From Sipunculus nudus (taxonomy: Eukaryota > Annelida > Sipuncula > Golfingiida > Sipunculidae), in contig CM049308.1 of NCBI GenBank assembly GCA_026874595.1, forward strand, positions 94,727,624 to 94,791,623: a DNA stretch of 64,000 nt, written 5' to 3'. The notes below the pieces were generated by a model, which worked only from the letters and a program-made list of their open reading frames with translations, searched no databases and was not told the DNA's origin. This document shows positions 12,401-23,098 of this stretch, piece by piece (within the stretch, counting starts at the first letter, position 1; each line of letters opens with the position of its first letter). A program made the translations under genes and the position numbers.

Positions 12401-14550
12401 AAACATTTCAGAATGTATTTTATCTGTATTTCTATCTTGGACATTGCTTGCTATCAATAGCATTTATTTAAATTCAAAAGTAGAAAATCCAATAAATATG
12501 AATTTTAGATTTTCTGTGGAAATTGATTGTTCAGGTGCTGTTTAGGTTTTTTCCATTACTTAATTTGAACCCTTGGTATGTTTTTTTTTTAAATATGGGA
12601 CTCCTTAAACTTAATTACATTTGTGCCTTTTTATCATTTGCTTATGGTTTGAATGTAATTATGTGATATTATATTTATTGGATCTGTATTAAAATCTATT
12701 GTTTGTTAAAGATTTTCAAACTCGGTGAAGAAATATATGAGAATTAATCACAATATTTTCCAGCTACACCATACAAAGTCACTGGAAAGACCATCTCACC
12801 AAAATCCACAAAGAAAAACTTTGACCTGAAGCAGAGCTTGTCTCGCCCCATCACATGGAAGATGCACAAAGGAAAGCTTCCAGAGTTCACAGCACAGAGC
12901 GCATTACACGCCAAGACAGATCCCAAGCAGGTCCGGGTCAATGCAAGGTAATGCCGAAGTCAAGATGAGTGTTCTGAAGGACGAACAATACATGTATAAG
13001 GATAAAGTGGTTATATTATGAATGCTTAGGGAGTAGTTAGGGATTGTGATTTTGGTCATTGCCCTTATAACTGGTATGTTGGTAGTTTTTTTACCTAGCT
13101 AGCTTTATTCTGTTGATTTGAAGGTCTTAACTACCGGTAGTGCCTGTGTCTGAGAGTAGAGCAAAGGACTTGAAGCCAAAGGGCAATAAGATTTTTCACT
13201 TCTGGCCCCCACTACCGGGTAACTGTTGTTTAGGCTTAATGGATGGGCCATACAATACAGCCGTGTGAAACTGAGAAACAGGTGTGACTTTTGGAGGTTC
13301 TTCAGTGTTTTGACCTAGTGATGGGGTGATTACCATTCCAGGAGATGCATGTACACGAAACATCAAGGTATAAAATGAGAGGAGCATGTGCTATCACCAA
13401 TAAACGTAGTGCCAAACCAGTAAGGAATTTAGACCTGTGTAGGTCCCTATAATTTTGTTAGATTCTCATTTTACTTATATATTCACCAAGTAAAAGCAAC
13501 CCATATACTATACACTGTTCACCCTGTGTCCAGCCACCCTATTGCTGCCATGGCCAGTTCAAGTAATTTACAATTATCACTACAGGTGGCATCTGTGTGC
13601 TCATGTATTCCTTACCCCTTAGTGATAGTGGGGCCCCCTGGAGAAAGAAAGTAAACTATTTGCACCCAATAGAAGGAGGCAGTACATGAATTATAAAATG
13701 ATCCCTGAAGATTTATAAACATGATAAAAAATGAGAAAAAATTATTCCTCGACCTGTTGCAGGTCTATAAGGAATTCTGCAGATGTACATAGTTATATTA
13801 GCATTTAAAAAAATAGTGGTGGTAATCTCCATAAAATATACAAAAAAATTCTGATTTCCTCGTTATTTCTTGTTATTTATCAAGGGCCAGGAACAGTTAT
13901 TATGCAATCAGTACAGACTGATGTGTACATCAAGGTTCATTAAATAACAATACAGATGTTTCATTTCATGATTTAGTGTCTGAACTGACCTTTGCATAAG
14001 CATATCTTTCATAGACATGATGTAGCGTGTTCTCCCACTATCAAACTGTAAAATCATCTAACATCAAACTTTTGATGTGTGTTGAATGAGTGAGTAGATA
14101 CCTCTTTATACATCCCTTTCTTTTGGCTCATCTACAGTGCTAAGTGAAGATTATACTTGGACTTCTGGGATCCTTGTAAATGTAAACAAAATGTTCAAAC
14201 ATTCAAACAGGTGTAAATGTCAGCCTGGTATATATATAAAGCAAATTAGACTGTTAAATAGCAACTGTTGCAGAATTATAAGAAAGATAAACTTTTCAGG
14301 GATATGTTTTGATAATATATCTGTTTAATAGACTTTCTGTGTTACTAGTTGTGATTTGATTGTTACTATAACAAAAACTGGACACTTAATCAGAACTTAA
14401 AATTGCTTTAAGAACAAGTCTTATGTTGACCTGGAGATTATGAAAATTGTCCTGTCTGTTTACAGGGACGCCAGGAGGAAAGCTCTTCTTGAACGTCGTG
14501 CGGGTAGGAAAGACCAGGACAAGATGAGGAGGAGGGCTTTCATGTCATGA
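6080..14550 (+). CDS. NUSAP1: NuSAP, nucleolar and spindle-associated protein (3' seven exons)
   Basis: Seven exons join in phase: 6080-6448, 6767-6956, 9385-9504, 9982-10175, 12080-12332, 12764-12947 and 14466-14550. Together they encode 464 residues ending in TGA, and every junction is GT-AG. The protein is basic and rich in K, R, S, T and P, as expected for a microtubule- and chromatin-binding spindle protein. Family hallmarks seen are a segment [17 protein letters not shown] in exon 4, a [10 protein letters not shown] segment in exon 5, and the C-terminal [16 protein letters not shown] motif in exon 6, which matches the conserved NuSAP C-terminus. The last exon is a charged R/K-rich tail. 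In vertebrates NuSAP bundles and stabilises microtubules near chromosomes in mitosis. The N-terminal SAP DNA-binding domain was not found, so one or more 5' exons are missing, upstream of the window or hidden among the repeats. Confidence 0.88.
6767..6956 (+). CDS. NUSAP1: NuSAP exon 2 of those found
   Basis: The exon opens after CACTCCAG and ends CAAG/GTCAGT in phase 1. It encodes [20 protein letters not shown], then an acidic/basic helical stretch, and ends in a short CAG run coding four or five glutamines directly at the donor. The CAG run could vary in length between individuals. Confidence 0.82.
6957..7542 (+). other. NuSAP intron, unique AT-rich part
   Basis: This is AT-rich intron sequence between exons 2 and 3, before the dispersed element. 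No coding exon or repeat was recognised. Confidence 0.45.
7543..8636 (+). mobile_element. Dispersed element family B, copy in NuSAP intron
   Basis: The left end reads TAACGGCCAAAACAAAGTTT and the right end has ATGGCGGATACAC then CCTGTATTCTAGT. The same two ends bound copies at 34047-34560 (+) and 52956-53990 (-). Inside are partly repeated segments of about 130-150 bp, each with a version of ACTGGTGGCGCCACCTGCA followed by text like GCGTGGCGTCCATC. No transposase or RT reading frame is visible, so the element looks non-autonomous. The class is unknown. Confidence 0.7.
8637..9384 (+). other. NuSAP intron, no feature beyond a poly-T tract
   Basis: This is intron sequence with a run of about 19 T near 9269 and a short ATT-rich microsatellite near 8645. 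No exon was recognised before the acceptor ending at 9384. Confidence 0.45.
9385..9504 (+). CDS. NUSAP1: NuSAP exon 3 of those found
   Basis: The acceptor is CATCTCACAG and the donor CCAG/GTAAGA. It begins in phase 1 and encodes 40 residues including [19 protein letters not shown], followed by GKSPG across the junction. The end of this exon and its donor are tandemly copied twice more in the following intron. Confidence 0.85.
9455..9695 (+). repeat. Threefold tandem repeat of an exon end and its splice donor
   Basis: The string CAAATCTCCAGGTAA occurs at about 9494-9508, 9578-9592 and 9676-9690. The surrounding sequence also aligns: AGAAAC plus a K/E-rich segment before it, and for the first two copies AAGATTCA after it. 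The period is about 85-98 bp. Copy 1 is the real 3' end of NuSAP exon 3; copies 2 and 3 are intronic and retain intact GTAA donors. Copy 2 is preceded by ACATCAG, a weak acceptor, so a mini-exon is conceivable. Confidence 0.85.
9982..10175 (+). CDS. NUSAP1: NuSAP exon 4 of those found (conserved helical segment)
   Basis: The acceptor is TTTTGTCAACAG and the donor ACA/GTGAGT. It encodes 65 residues with the family segment [20 protein letters not shown] followed by a KKRKR basic patch, and ends in SMKKKTPGT. This is the most recognisable mid-protein NuSAP block. The exon ends in phase 0. Confidence 0.88.
10490..11230 (+). repeat. 29 bp minisatellite in NuSAP intron
   Basis: About two dozen imperfect copies of a unit read TTTCACTTTCTG then TTGATATCAGGTCATAG. 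Units vary from about 22 to 32 bp and the array decays at both ends. Each unit carries GATATC and an AGGTCA half-site. No coding sense. Confidence 0.85.
11231..12079 (+). other. NuSAP intron, no gene recognised
   Basis: This is AT-rich intron sequence with poly-T tracts. A long open frame at 11545-11973 has no family resemblance and is AT-driven. Confidence 0.45.
12080..12332 (+). CDS. NUSAP1: NuSAP exon 5 of those found
   Basis: The acceptor is CTGATACCAG and the donor ATTG/GTAAGC. It encodes 84 residues and ends in phase 1. [19 protein letters not shown] and [10 protein letters not shown] are typical of the NuSAP microtubule-binding half, and [13 protein letters not shown] carries further S/T-P or K-S sites. 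Confidence 0.85.
12333..12763 (+). other. NuSAP intron, no feature seen
   Basis: This is an AT-rich intron of 431 bases with normal GTAAGC and TTTTCCAG ends. Nothing else was recognised. Confidence 0.6.
12764..12947 (+). CDS. NUSAP1: NuSAP exon 6 of those found (C-terminal signature)
   Basis: The acceptor is ATATTTTCCAG and the donor CAAG/GTAATG. It encodes [20 protein letters not shown], then [20 protein letters not shown], the strongest family signature in the gene. It ends in phase 2 and joins the last exon to give AR-DARRKAL. Confidence 0.9.
12948..14465 (+). other. Last NuSAP intron, no feature seen
   Basis: About 1.5 kb of AT-rich intron sequence. No repeat family or exon was recognised; short open frames on both strands have no coding character. 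Confidence 0.5.
14466..14550 (+). CDS. NUSAP1: NuSAP terminal coding exon
   Basis: After TGTTTACAG the frame reads [20 protein letters not shown] then RRRAFMS and TGA at 14548-14550. A short, highly basic tail with R-R-x near the end matches the C-terminus of the family. Confidence 0.88.
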
Positions 14551-16859
14551 ATTCACTAGGATTCTAGCTTTGTGCTAGTACTGCCCCCTCGACAGACTGA
14601 TCCTTGACTAGGATTATAAAGTAAATCCACTCTAGATGTAAGGATCAGTGATCCTGCTGTCTGAGAGCTTATTAACTTAATCTCTGCATCATAGAGCAGT
14701 CCTGGTCAGCATGAGATCTTAATGATGAACTGACAACTCTTGATCAGATAATTTTTTTTGTAAGTCCTTTTCTTTTTGTACAGAGGTATGTGAAGTTTTT
14801 ATTTATATGACATCTTTTACATTTTATTTTGATTTTTCTCATGGCCACTGATGGTTTTACTCCTCTCACACTCTACTTATTCTAAGATTACCAGTTTTTT
14901 ATGTTTAATTCTTTTTCTGTTGTGCATCAGATATAATTAAGAATTTATGAAAACCTAGAGAACCCATCTGACTCCAGAAAGGTTGCCCTTTACTGCTTTG
15001 TAGTTAGATGTTTCTTGCCTTTTTTTTCATTATTACCCTTATGATAGGTTACAATTGTTATACAAAGATAAAGTAATTTGACGGACCAGGAGTACTTGGT
15101 TCAGTGCTGGTGACTGAGCCTGTGTAATGTTAATATGAATAGATCATGGACCAAGTTTTATACGGTCAGTTATGGATAGATAACACATTAGGACCATAAC
15201 AACATGATCATCATCTGTCCCCAGGCAAAGTTACCATCTCTTGTTAATAATGGGTGCTGCTGCATCAGTGCAGTACCATTGGTAACTACTGAGAAACTGA
15301 AGTGGTTTTTATTTTACTTAATTAGTGTATGTATGGTTTATTTGATTCCACACTCAACCATGTAATATGTGGTTTCTGAACCATGTCATAATGTAACATG
15401 TACAGCAGTCAGTTACTGTATGTAGCTACTACAGAAGTTTAATGGAACAGATAGGTACATGTTGTGTAAAGTAACCAAGTAAAGTTACAGTGCCAGCACC
15501 AAGAATACAAAACCTGCAAAATCATAATAACGTTACAGAACAATGTTTGTTAAGAATTACCTGTTTTAAGTAAGTTTTTAATCAAATGTTTGCTAAGTAT
15601 CTCAGATTTTATGGGATATTTTACTGTCAAACTGTCTGCTGATATCTAACCAGAAATGGTTCTTCGGGAGAGAGACGTTACAAATGTATTGATGTGTAAG
15701 TAGACAGGTTATTTTAACTTTGGCACCCACAGCTTCTGTAATGATTGACATTGTACACTAGTGTATATGATTTATGTTTGTTTATACTTGTTGGCAGCTA
15801 ATTACGCTTATAATGATGGTTTGCCATATTGTATGGATAGTCAGAAAGATAAGTTCCCAGGGTCTGTTGCAATGATATTATTTTAGATGTTTGTGTAGGA
15901 ACAAGCTTAAATACTATGGGTACAATTGTGATGTTACAGTTGTTACCATAGTAACATACTTCCTCAGGCTTTGACCCAATTCTTAAATCACTTTATTGTA
16001 ACAGGTCCCTGATTTTTTTTGTGTTTTTTGAGTACTAAAAGTATTTGATGATTTTGTCCTGAGGAGAATCACACTGTTTTTTAATGAAGTTAATCCTGAC
16101 TGCTTGCTGCTTGTTTTCTAGTAATATGGTAGTCGTTGTCATTTACCCCTTAATCTGTAGATTTGTATTATTTTTTCTCATTATTACTTCATGAAAGTGA
16201 CATTATGTTAATATACATGTACAGTTGATTCAACACAAATTGTAAACTTGTAGGAACATGAAAACTCTACATAGACAGACATACATACATGAACATTTGT
16301 CAAGTGCACCATCCTAAATCACTGTTGATTTTATTAATCATAAAAAAGGGGGGGGGCAGTGTGATTCAATTCACAGTTTAATGCAGTTATGGACTTTCAA
16401 GTGTATAAACTTAAAAGTTCATAACTGCCATCAACAATGAATCATATTAAGTTTACAGACATTAGACACATACATTTACTGTTATTTGTATATTACATGA
16501 ATCAAACATGACAGTTCTATGATACATTTGTTGGTACCATACAGTCCAGTGGACATCCTATTAGACTTTTTTCCTCTCAAAATACTGCTAAATAGAATAA
16601 AAATTACATATTACACATATAAAACATATATTAACTCATACAGTGAAGAAGATTGTTAGATCTCAGACTTTAATAAACTCTTTGTACAAATGTATATCAC
16701 ATGTTCTTTGGTGGTTTGTATGCATGCAATGATCCGTTTTTCATATTTCCAGTGCACACGTGTGTGGAGATTTTTTTTAATTAACTGAATGGCCCCTTTT
16801 ATAATTTGTTATTTATTAGATTCGTTGAATTTGTAGTCTATACTATCACTGGCTCATCT
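14551..16859 (+). other. Probable NuSAP 3' UTR and spacer
   Basis: No coding sequence was recognised. AATAAA-type signals lie near 16595 (AGAATAAAAATTAC) and 16671 (TAATAAACTC), followed by a TGTTCTTTGGTGG-like U/G-rich stretch near 16702, so a long 3' UTR of about 2.1 kb is possible but unproven. A 14 bp palindrome GTTACCATAGTAAC sits at 15942-15955. A run of nine G lies near 16348. Confidence 0.35.
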
Positions 16860-18000
16860 GATGAGCTCTCAGACGGGCCAATTCGTGTCCTCCCAGCGCA
16901 GAAGTAATCACTCGCACTCAGTCATCATGGGGATATTGGGGAAGAGTCTCGCACCAAAGGAAGAGGCATCATAAAGGCCTCCAGACACCGTTCACCATCT
17001 CCAGCCTTTTCGGGAACATCGATTCCCACAAACAAGCATCACGACTAATTGGTGATCCCAGGGTCTCTCTCCTCTGACAGGATATTATATCCTCGATGTT
17101 AATGACTACGCTTCAGAGACACCGCAGTCTTCTCCGCGAGCACTTTAACAGCAATAAGGAATGTTTCGCCTTGGAAACAACCCCTATATACGCTGTCTCC
17201 AGCTCAGCCTCACTGTGATTCACCTATCAGAGAAGACATGCCCTTTCTGCCTCAGAAGGTGAATTCTTGGCTGGTTCACGAGACTGCACCCAGAGCACCG
17301 AGCCCTTGTCTGTTGGACTCGTTTGGTAATGATAAAAACACAATCGGATATGAATTTGTAGGTATCAGCCAGTGCGCTAACACCAGATAAATAGATTTTA
17401 TAATCGAGCAATTCCCGACCTACATGGACCTCTCGACCTCAAGAATGTTGTGACGGGGGGGGGGGGGGGTACCAAGGACATTTACTTTTTGGAAAGTATG
17501 ACCATACAAGATGTCTTTCAAGAACACCCCCTCCTTAATCTTAACTCCTTCAGTGCATCCCGGGCCTTGATGGGTAGGTAAACACGAGAATTACTGGTTT
17601 TTAATCGCATGTTTCCGGTGCCAAAAAGCTCAGATAATGATGTCTGATTATTGGTCTAAGACACCCCATAGACGCTTCTATTTCCTTTTGATATTTACAG
17701 AGTTAGTGTTACGCACACTAACCAGAAGGGATCGGGCTTTCAAAATAGATATATAGAGGACGTGTGTTCTTCATCCAAACCGAGATATCTATTTTATTTG
17801 TATATCTTTCAGTTTCGAGCCCTGCGTTTTGGTTTGAATGTAGCACCTGTTGTTTTCCAGACTGTTGCACACCATTACTGGTGACTTTATCATGCCAAAG
17901 TTGTGTACATTATTCTGAACCTGGACGACTATCAGTCCCACAATACCTTCACAAGCTGGTCTTGCGGACTCTGGGCAAATAAAGATTTCTGATAAACCGG
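16860..18000 (+). pseudogene. Decayed retroelement relic with RT fragment
   Basis: At about 17808-17870 the plus strand reads FQFRALRFGLNVAPVVFQ, the RT block around the F-x-x-L-P-F-G-L-x-x-A-P motif. It is followed about 45 bases later, out of frame, by LDDY, a possible form of the LDD catalytic motif. Upstream, about 17503-17560 reads MTIQDVFQ then SFSASRALM, reminiscent of the block before the first catalytic Asp. Frames are broken repeatedly. The pattern fits a DIRS- or gypsy-type RT; the class is uncertain. 17220-17400 may be further decayed coding sequence, and 17455-17469 is a run of 15 G. Confidence 0.4.
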
Positions 18001-18037
18001 ATGTTTACCCCTCGACTGTATACACAATTGGCTCCCA

Positions 18038-18985
18038 GTACAGTTTTAGCTCAGCTGCTGAAAGTCAACTTACCCTATTTTTGAGACCTTCAAAGATGTG
18101 GTCACCTGTTAACAGTGCGCAAATCGTAACCATTGGACGTTGAAACTTCTAACTTGACATCCAGGGAGGTCCATTAAAAATCTTCATGGAAACCTGAAAT
18201 TAGGTCTCTGTTACCCATATCCTTCCAGCTGTGGGGCTCAGAATTAACCCCGAGAATAATTAAAATTTGTTACAAAAGCTCCAGTATTTGATCAACTAAT
18301 GCATTTATCACCATGAATTTTTACACGCTTATTCATCATGGATAGTTCAACAGTTCCTGCAGACTGGTGGCAACACCTGGATTTTTTTTTTCAAATTTTT
18401 ACGATTTTTTCTCTATTTTTGAGACCTTTAAAGATGCAGTCATCCATTAACAGGGTACAAATCGTAACCATTGCACCTAGAATTTAACTTGACATCCAGG
18501 GAGGTCCGTGAAAAATCACCTTGGAAACCTGAAATTAGGTCTCTATTACCCATATCCTCTGAGCTATGCTTCATTTGAATTGGGATACGATCTGCAAAAT
18601 TTGGCAATCAGATGATAAAATTCATTTCATGAATTTTTACATGCTTATTCATCATGGATAGTTTCAACAGTTCCTGCAGACTGGTAGAAACACCTGGATT
18701 TTTATTTCAAATTTTTACGCTTTTTTCTCTATTTTTGAGACCTTCAAAGATGCAGTCTTCCGTTAACAGGGCACAAATCGCAACCATTGCACCTAGAATT
18801 TCTAACTTGACATACAGGGGGGTCCATGAAAAATCTCCTTTGAAATCTGAAAATAGGTCTCTATTACCCATATCCTCTGAGCTTTGCTTCAGTTGAATTG
18901 GGATATGATCTACAAAACTTGGCATTCAGATGATAAAATTCCTTTTATTGAGATCTTCCTTGTCGGCTGGGTGTCATGACCCCTG
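18038..18985 (+). repeat. Dispersed repeat family A, copy with three internal repeats
   Basis: It begins TTTTAGCTCAGCTG and ends with the family 3' signature TGTCATGACCCCTGGGTCAC TTGTT. The text from TCTATTTTTGAGACCTT through AAACCTGAAATTAGG is present about three times, at about 18088, 18411 and 18728, so the copy has internal duplication. Other family copies are at 28853, 32306, 35325, 36714, 52757 and 57660. No reading frame is conserved. Confidence 0.7.
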
Positions 18986-19288
18986 GGTCACTTGTTCCTA
19001 TATAGAGGCACGCGTCAATCGGACCTATAAGCTAAAACAAGTAAGTATTCAGATCCATTTTCCATTAAAATTACTGCTCCATTTTTATATCCCTACCTGC
19101 TCAGTTTTTGATCCTACTTTAGTTGATTTTCACATTTAATGATATTCATTCATTTTCTTTTTTTTGGGGGGGGGGTCTCATGAGGCTCGGACTCGCATCA
19201 TCTGATCAGATCGTGCAGTCTTGGTTTATTTCGTGATTTTTAATTAATTTTACATTGGGTGATTGTATAAAATTTCAGATGTTCTGAT

Positions 19289-20067
19289 TGTTACGGAACC
19301 TAATAACAACAGATCAAGTATGTGTGATGAACATAAATTTTGTAATGGAGAAAAAATCAGATTCTGTAACACTAGGCAGCGTGAAATGTCTAGGGGAATG
19401 AATAAAGTGGTTTTTGTTAACAAATAACCATAATTTATTCTTAAAACAACCCTAACATTACAATACACTAAATCAATACGACACAGTATAACAGCAAATC
19501 AATACAACAACACAGTAAAAAAAAAAACAAAGTGCACAGTGCCTGGATACCACCACTGTCACAGCGACAAGTCCTTTAAAAAGTATAAGCCAGACGAACA
19601 GTTCACACAAATTCTCTCGGAGAATAACAGTCCAATGAAAAGCTCTTGTAACAACCCCGAAAGTAAACTGAAGACCAAATAAGATTCGTCACAAATCCAG
19701 AAGAAAATAAGAAAATCTATAATTGCCGCACTTATCGGATTAGATTCCACAAACTGACATACACGCTTCTGTGTCCGCTGGAATATTCTCTCACCTCTCT
19801 CTCGGCCTTAAAACACAGCCCCCTATTTATAACTCTTCATCCAAAAACTCTAGAAAATCCCCTTTCACGAACAATCGAAAAGAACAATCCACGTGCACAG
19901 ACGCGAACATTCGAGATAGCTCCCTGACAGTTCATCCAGTACAGATTAAACTGAGAGTGCAACACCCGGCCAGGCCAGGCCGCTACAATACAAGTTACGC
20001 CCGTATCACAATAAAAAAAAGATATCTGTAAGACTTGTGCACAAAATAAAAAGGGGCACCTGTAACA
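19289..20067 (-). repeat. 3' LTR of the retrotransposon
   Basis: It matches the other LTR along its length, with the same TG...CA ends, TATAAATAG (plus 19823-19831) and AATAAA (near plus 19434). At 779 bp it is shorter because of several indels. Confidence 0.9.
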
Positions 20068-20078
20068 CTCCCTCTCCT
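20068..20078 (-). promoter_or_regulatory. Polypurine tract
   Basis: On the minus strand AGGAGAGGGAG directly abuts the TGTTAC start of the 3' LTR, the expected position of the plus-strand primer. Confidence 0.8.
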
Positions 20079-20196
20079 ATAAGATAAAAGAAAATTTTCT
20101 CAAAACTTTCTTTTTGCGATCACAATCACTAAATTATTACAACATTTCAAAACCATCTTATTTACAACATTACATAAACATCTCGTTTACAACATT

Positions 20197-20580
20197 TCAT
20201 AAACACCTCGATAAGCAATCAGCAAGTACATTGTCTTCCCCTTTAATTTGTTTGATTTCAAGGTTGTAATCTTGTAAGAACAAACTCCATCTCAACAATC
20301 TTTGATTTTTATACTTCAACTTGTTCATGAACGTGAGTGGATTGTGATCACTGAAGACAATGATAGGCTTGACAGATATAGTAACATAAACTTCAAAATG
20401 CTGCAATGCCAAAATCAAAGCCAAACATTTTTTTTCAATAGTGGAGTAGTTTTTCTGGTTTGCATTAAACTCTCTTGAGAAATAACAAATTGGATGATCT
20501 ATGCCATCATTGCCTTCATGTTATAACACAGCACCAGCAGCAGTATCACTAGCATCTACAGCTACCTTAAAAGGTACAGA
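20197..20580 (-). pseudogene. RNase H remnant, last domain of pol
   Basis: It carries FKVAVDASDTAAGAVL with the first catalytic Asp, then after the TAA an ALILALQHFEVY block with IVFSDHNPLTFM and a final VLADCLSR. It ends in TGA at 20197. No integrase follows; 120 bases later comes the polypurine tract. Confidence 0.82.
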
Positions 20581-21352
20581 AAAGTCTGAAGCTACCAAAA
20601 CTGGTGAACTTTGCAGAATTGCTTTCAAATTCTGAAATGCATTTTCACACTGAACATTCCATACAAGCCTTTGTTTCTTCTTTAACAAATTAGTCAAAGG
20701 TTCAGCTACAGCAGAAAAATGTGGACAAAACTTCCTGTAGTATCCAACCATACCAAGAAAACGCATTATTTGCTTTTTGTTCACTGGTCTAGGAAATGCA
20801 GAAATTGCACTTATTTTAGCATCAACAGGTTTTATCTGACCCTGCCCCACAATATGACCCAAAAATGTTACTTGTGCATGACAAAACTCAGATTTAACTA
20901 AGTTGAGTCTTCAGAAGAGGTCGTGAAGAATTTGCAGATGATTCTCCCAGGTGTCGCTGCACACGATAAGGTCATCAATGCATGTGTAGCAGCCCTGAAT
21001 GTCCTTTACAACCATATGGATGAGGCGCTGGAACGTGGCTGGCGAGTTCCTCATGCCAAACAGCATAACTTTATACTGGTACAGTCCTTGCGGCGTCACA
21101 AATGCAGACACTTCTTTCGCTCTTTCTGTCAGTGGAACTTGCCAGAACCCTTTTAGCAAGTCAAACTTGGAGACATATATTGAGCTACAGACTCTATCAA
21201 TACAATCATGCATCGATCCTCCGAATCGGGAACGTGTCAGTCTTGGTGACAAAGTTCAGTTTTCGATAATCTGTGCACATACAGTAACTTCCATGAGGGT
21301 TTTGGCACAAGAATACATGGTGAACTCCAGTTACTGTTGCTAGGTTCAATAA
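20521..21352 (-). pseudogene. Reverse transcriptase remnant
   Basis: Recognisable RT blocks run in order: SPCILVPKP; CTDYRKLNFVTKTD (shifted frame); VSKFDLLKGFWQVPL with the first Asp; LYQYKVMLFGM; and CIDD at 20982-20971, the Y-x-D-D site with Cys for Tyr. The thumb and connection follow (MRFLGMVGYYRKFCPHFS). Breaks are a frameshift near 21314, another near 21213, a TGA at 20913-20911 and a TAA at 20523-20521. Confidence 0.85.
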
Positions 21353-22583
21353 AATCATTGTCCAGCAAATATTGAATCTCATCCTGTAGATACTTTTGCT
21401 TTTCTGGATTCAGTCTATAAGGATGCTGCTTGGCTGCGCTTGCCTCGCCAACATCGACGTCATGGCACAATATGTTAGTTCGCATTGGAATGTCATTAAA
21501 CAAATGTTCATAATTCCGCAGCAGGTTCTTGAGGTCTTCTTGTTGTTGTGCGGTTAGGTGTGACAGTTTGGCATCCAGGTTGTTAAGCACTTTTTTTAGT
21601 GGTACTGTACCACACTGAATGTCTACATCACACTTACAATCAGTATCTACTTTAACTGGGTCAGGGTCAGTTTTTACACAATTAACAGCAGTAACATTTT
21701 GTACAACATCTGATGTGCTATTTCTGTCATAATGTAGTTTCAACATGTTAACATGGCACAGTTGATTCTTCTTAAGTCTATCTGGTGTCAACAGTGTGAA
21801 ATTTAAATCACTGACTTTCTTGTCAACAATGTAAGGACCAAAATACCTAGCTTGCAGAGGTCTGCCAGGGATGGGAAGTAAGGCAAGGACCTTTTCACCA
21901 GACTCAAACGTCCTACTTACAGTGTGCTTGTCATACTTTGTCTTCATTTTACTTTGTGCAGATTTTAGATTTGACTTTGCAATCTCACAAGCATTGTGTA
22001 ATTTAGTGCGAAAGTCTGAGACATACTGCACTAAACTAAGAGAATCAGGATTTTCACACAAGAGTTTTTCTTTTAACAGTTTCAATGGATGTTCAGTTCG
22101 AGGTCCATTTTTAACATAGAGACAAACTGGGTTCTGTGACAGTTCATCTTTAGAAACTGCCCTGGGTAACAAACATGAAATATCAGGGTCCTTATGCTGT
22201 TCCACGATAAGTTCTGACCTTGAAAATGCTGCATCCTTTACGGGCGAGACGTTAGACGAGTCACTAGTGACTCCCAGAGTGTTATTATCTGGACCATTAT
22301 CCTCATGTGTGTTTTTCTTGGTCATAGATCTAGTTACAGCACATGAAGGATACAAACCAGGAATTTCCTGACTTTCAGGATCAGTGTTTTGATCAAGTGA
22401 TGGCTTTTCTGTCACTATTGGTACAGGCTGTACGTTTTCACCTCCAACATCATTGCCTAGTAGCAACTGAATTCCCTTACAGGGTAAAGTAGTTCTTATG
22501 CCCACAGTAATATTCCCAGAAATCAAATCTGACTTTAAATGGATACTGTGAAGCGGAACTGAAGTGTGCTTGTCTGAAAACAC
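21237..22583 (-). pseudogene. Pol segment: integrase ends with core deleted, running into RT
   Basis: This is the longest open stretch of the element (448 codons). Residues about 35-60 hold LLLGNDVGGENV, typical of the linker after the protease. Residues 118-158 (AFSRSELIVEQHKDPDIS onward) match the region just before the integrase HHCC finger. From residue about 161 (HPLKLLKEK) the text is the region after the integrase core, followed by VLALLPIPGRPLQARYFGPY and LCHVNMLKLHY, the GPY/F module. Neither the HHCC zinc finger nor the DDE core lies between them. The frame then continues into RT (QHPYRLNPEKQK, NWSSPCILVPKP) before a frameshift. Confidence 0.82.
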
Positions 22584-22759
22584 ACCATTAACAAGTGCAT
22601 GTGCACCAGTAAAATAATTATATTGGAAAATGGCAAAGCGTTTGCTAACATGAGAGTCTGGCCTGAACCAGTGTCCCTCAAAATTCTAATAGGGGTAGAG
22701 TCTGAAAAATCACTTGAAAGAGATACAAAAACATGTATGAATGGCTCAAATAACTCCAT
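22535..22759 (-). pseudogene. Retroelement aspartic protease fragment
   Basis: The frame contains RILRDTGSGQTLM, with the catalytic D-T-G at 22675-22667 in retropepsin context. Downstream the continuation lies in another frame (the 22583 frame, with LLLGNDVGG). This shows a frameshift near 22600 inside or just after the protease. Confidence 0.75.
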
Positions 22760-23098
22760 TTCAGAGTCAGGAGAGGAATCTACTACCTAAATTTCATCAA
22801 ACAAAGAACTGACATTGACAGTGTCAGTCATAAACTCTTTTTTAGAGTCCTTAAAGGAATCTATATCCTTTTTACCATCAAACTCCTCATGGGAGTCAAC
22901 AGAGGAATTTTCCTCAGCAGAAACAAACTTCTGTTTGTCATAAGAGGACCTGGCCTCATTTGAAATACTCTCGCAAGAGTCATAAAAGGATTTAGCCTTA
23001 TTTAAAGAATACTCCTCGCAGGAGTCTTGAAAGGACCTAGCCTTATTAAATTCCTCGCAGGAATCAACTGAGGTTTTTACCCCGCAAGCTACGGATTC

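Noticed and set aside
19250-19750. Minus-strand frames of 63-72 codons in the 3' LTR, mirrored at 24636-25003
   Set aside because: They lie wholly inside LTR sequence and appear in both LTRs. They are non-coding regulatory repeat sequence.
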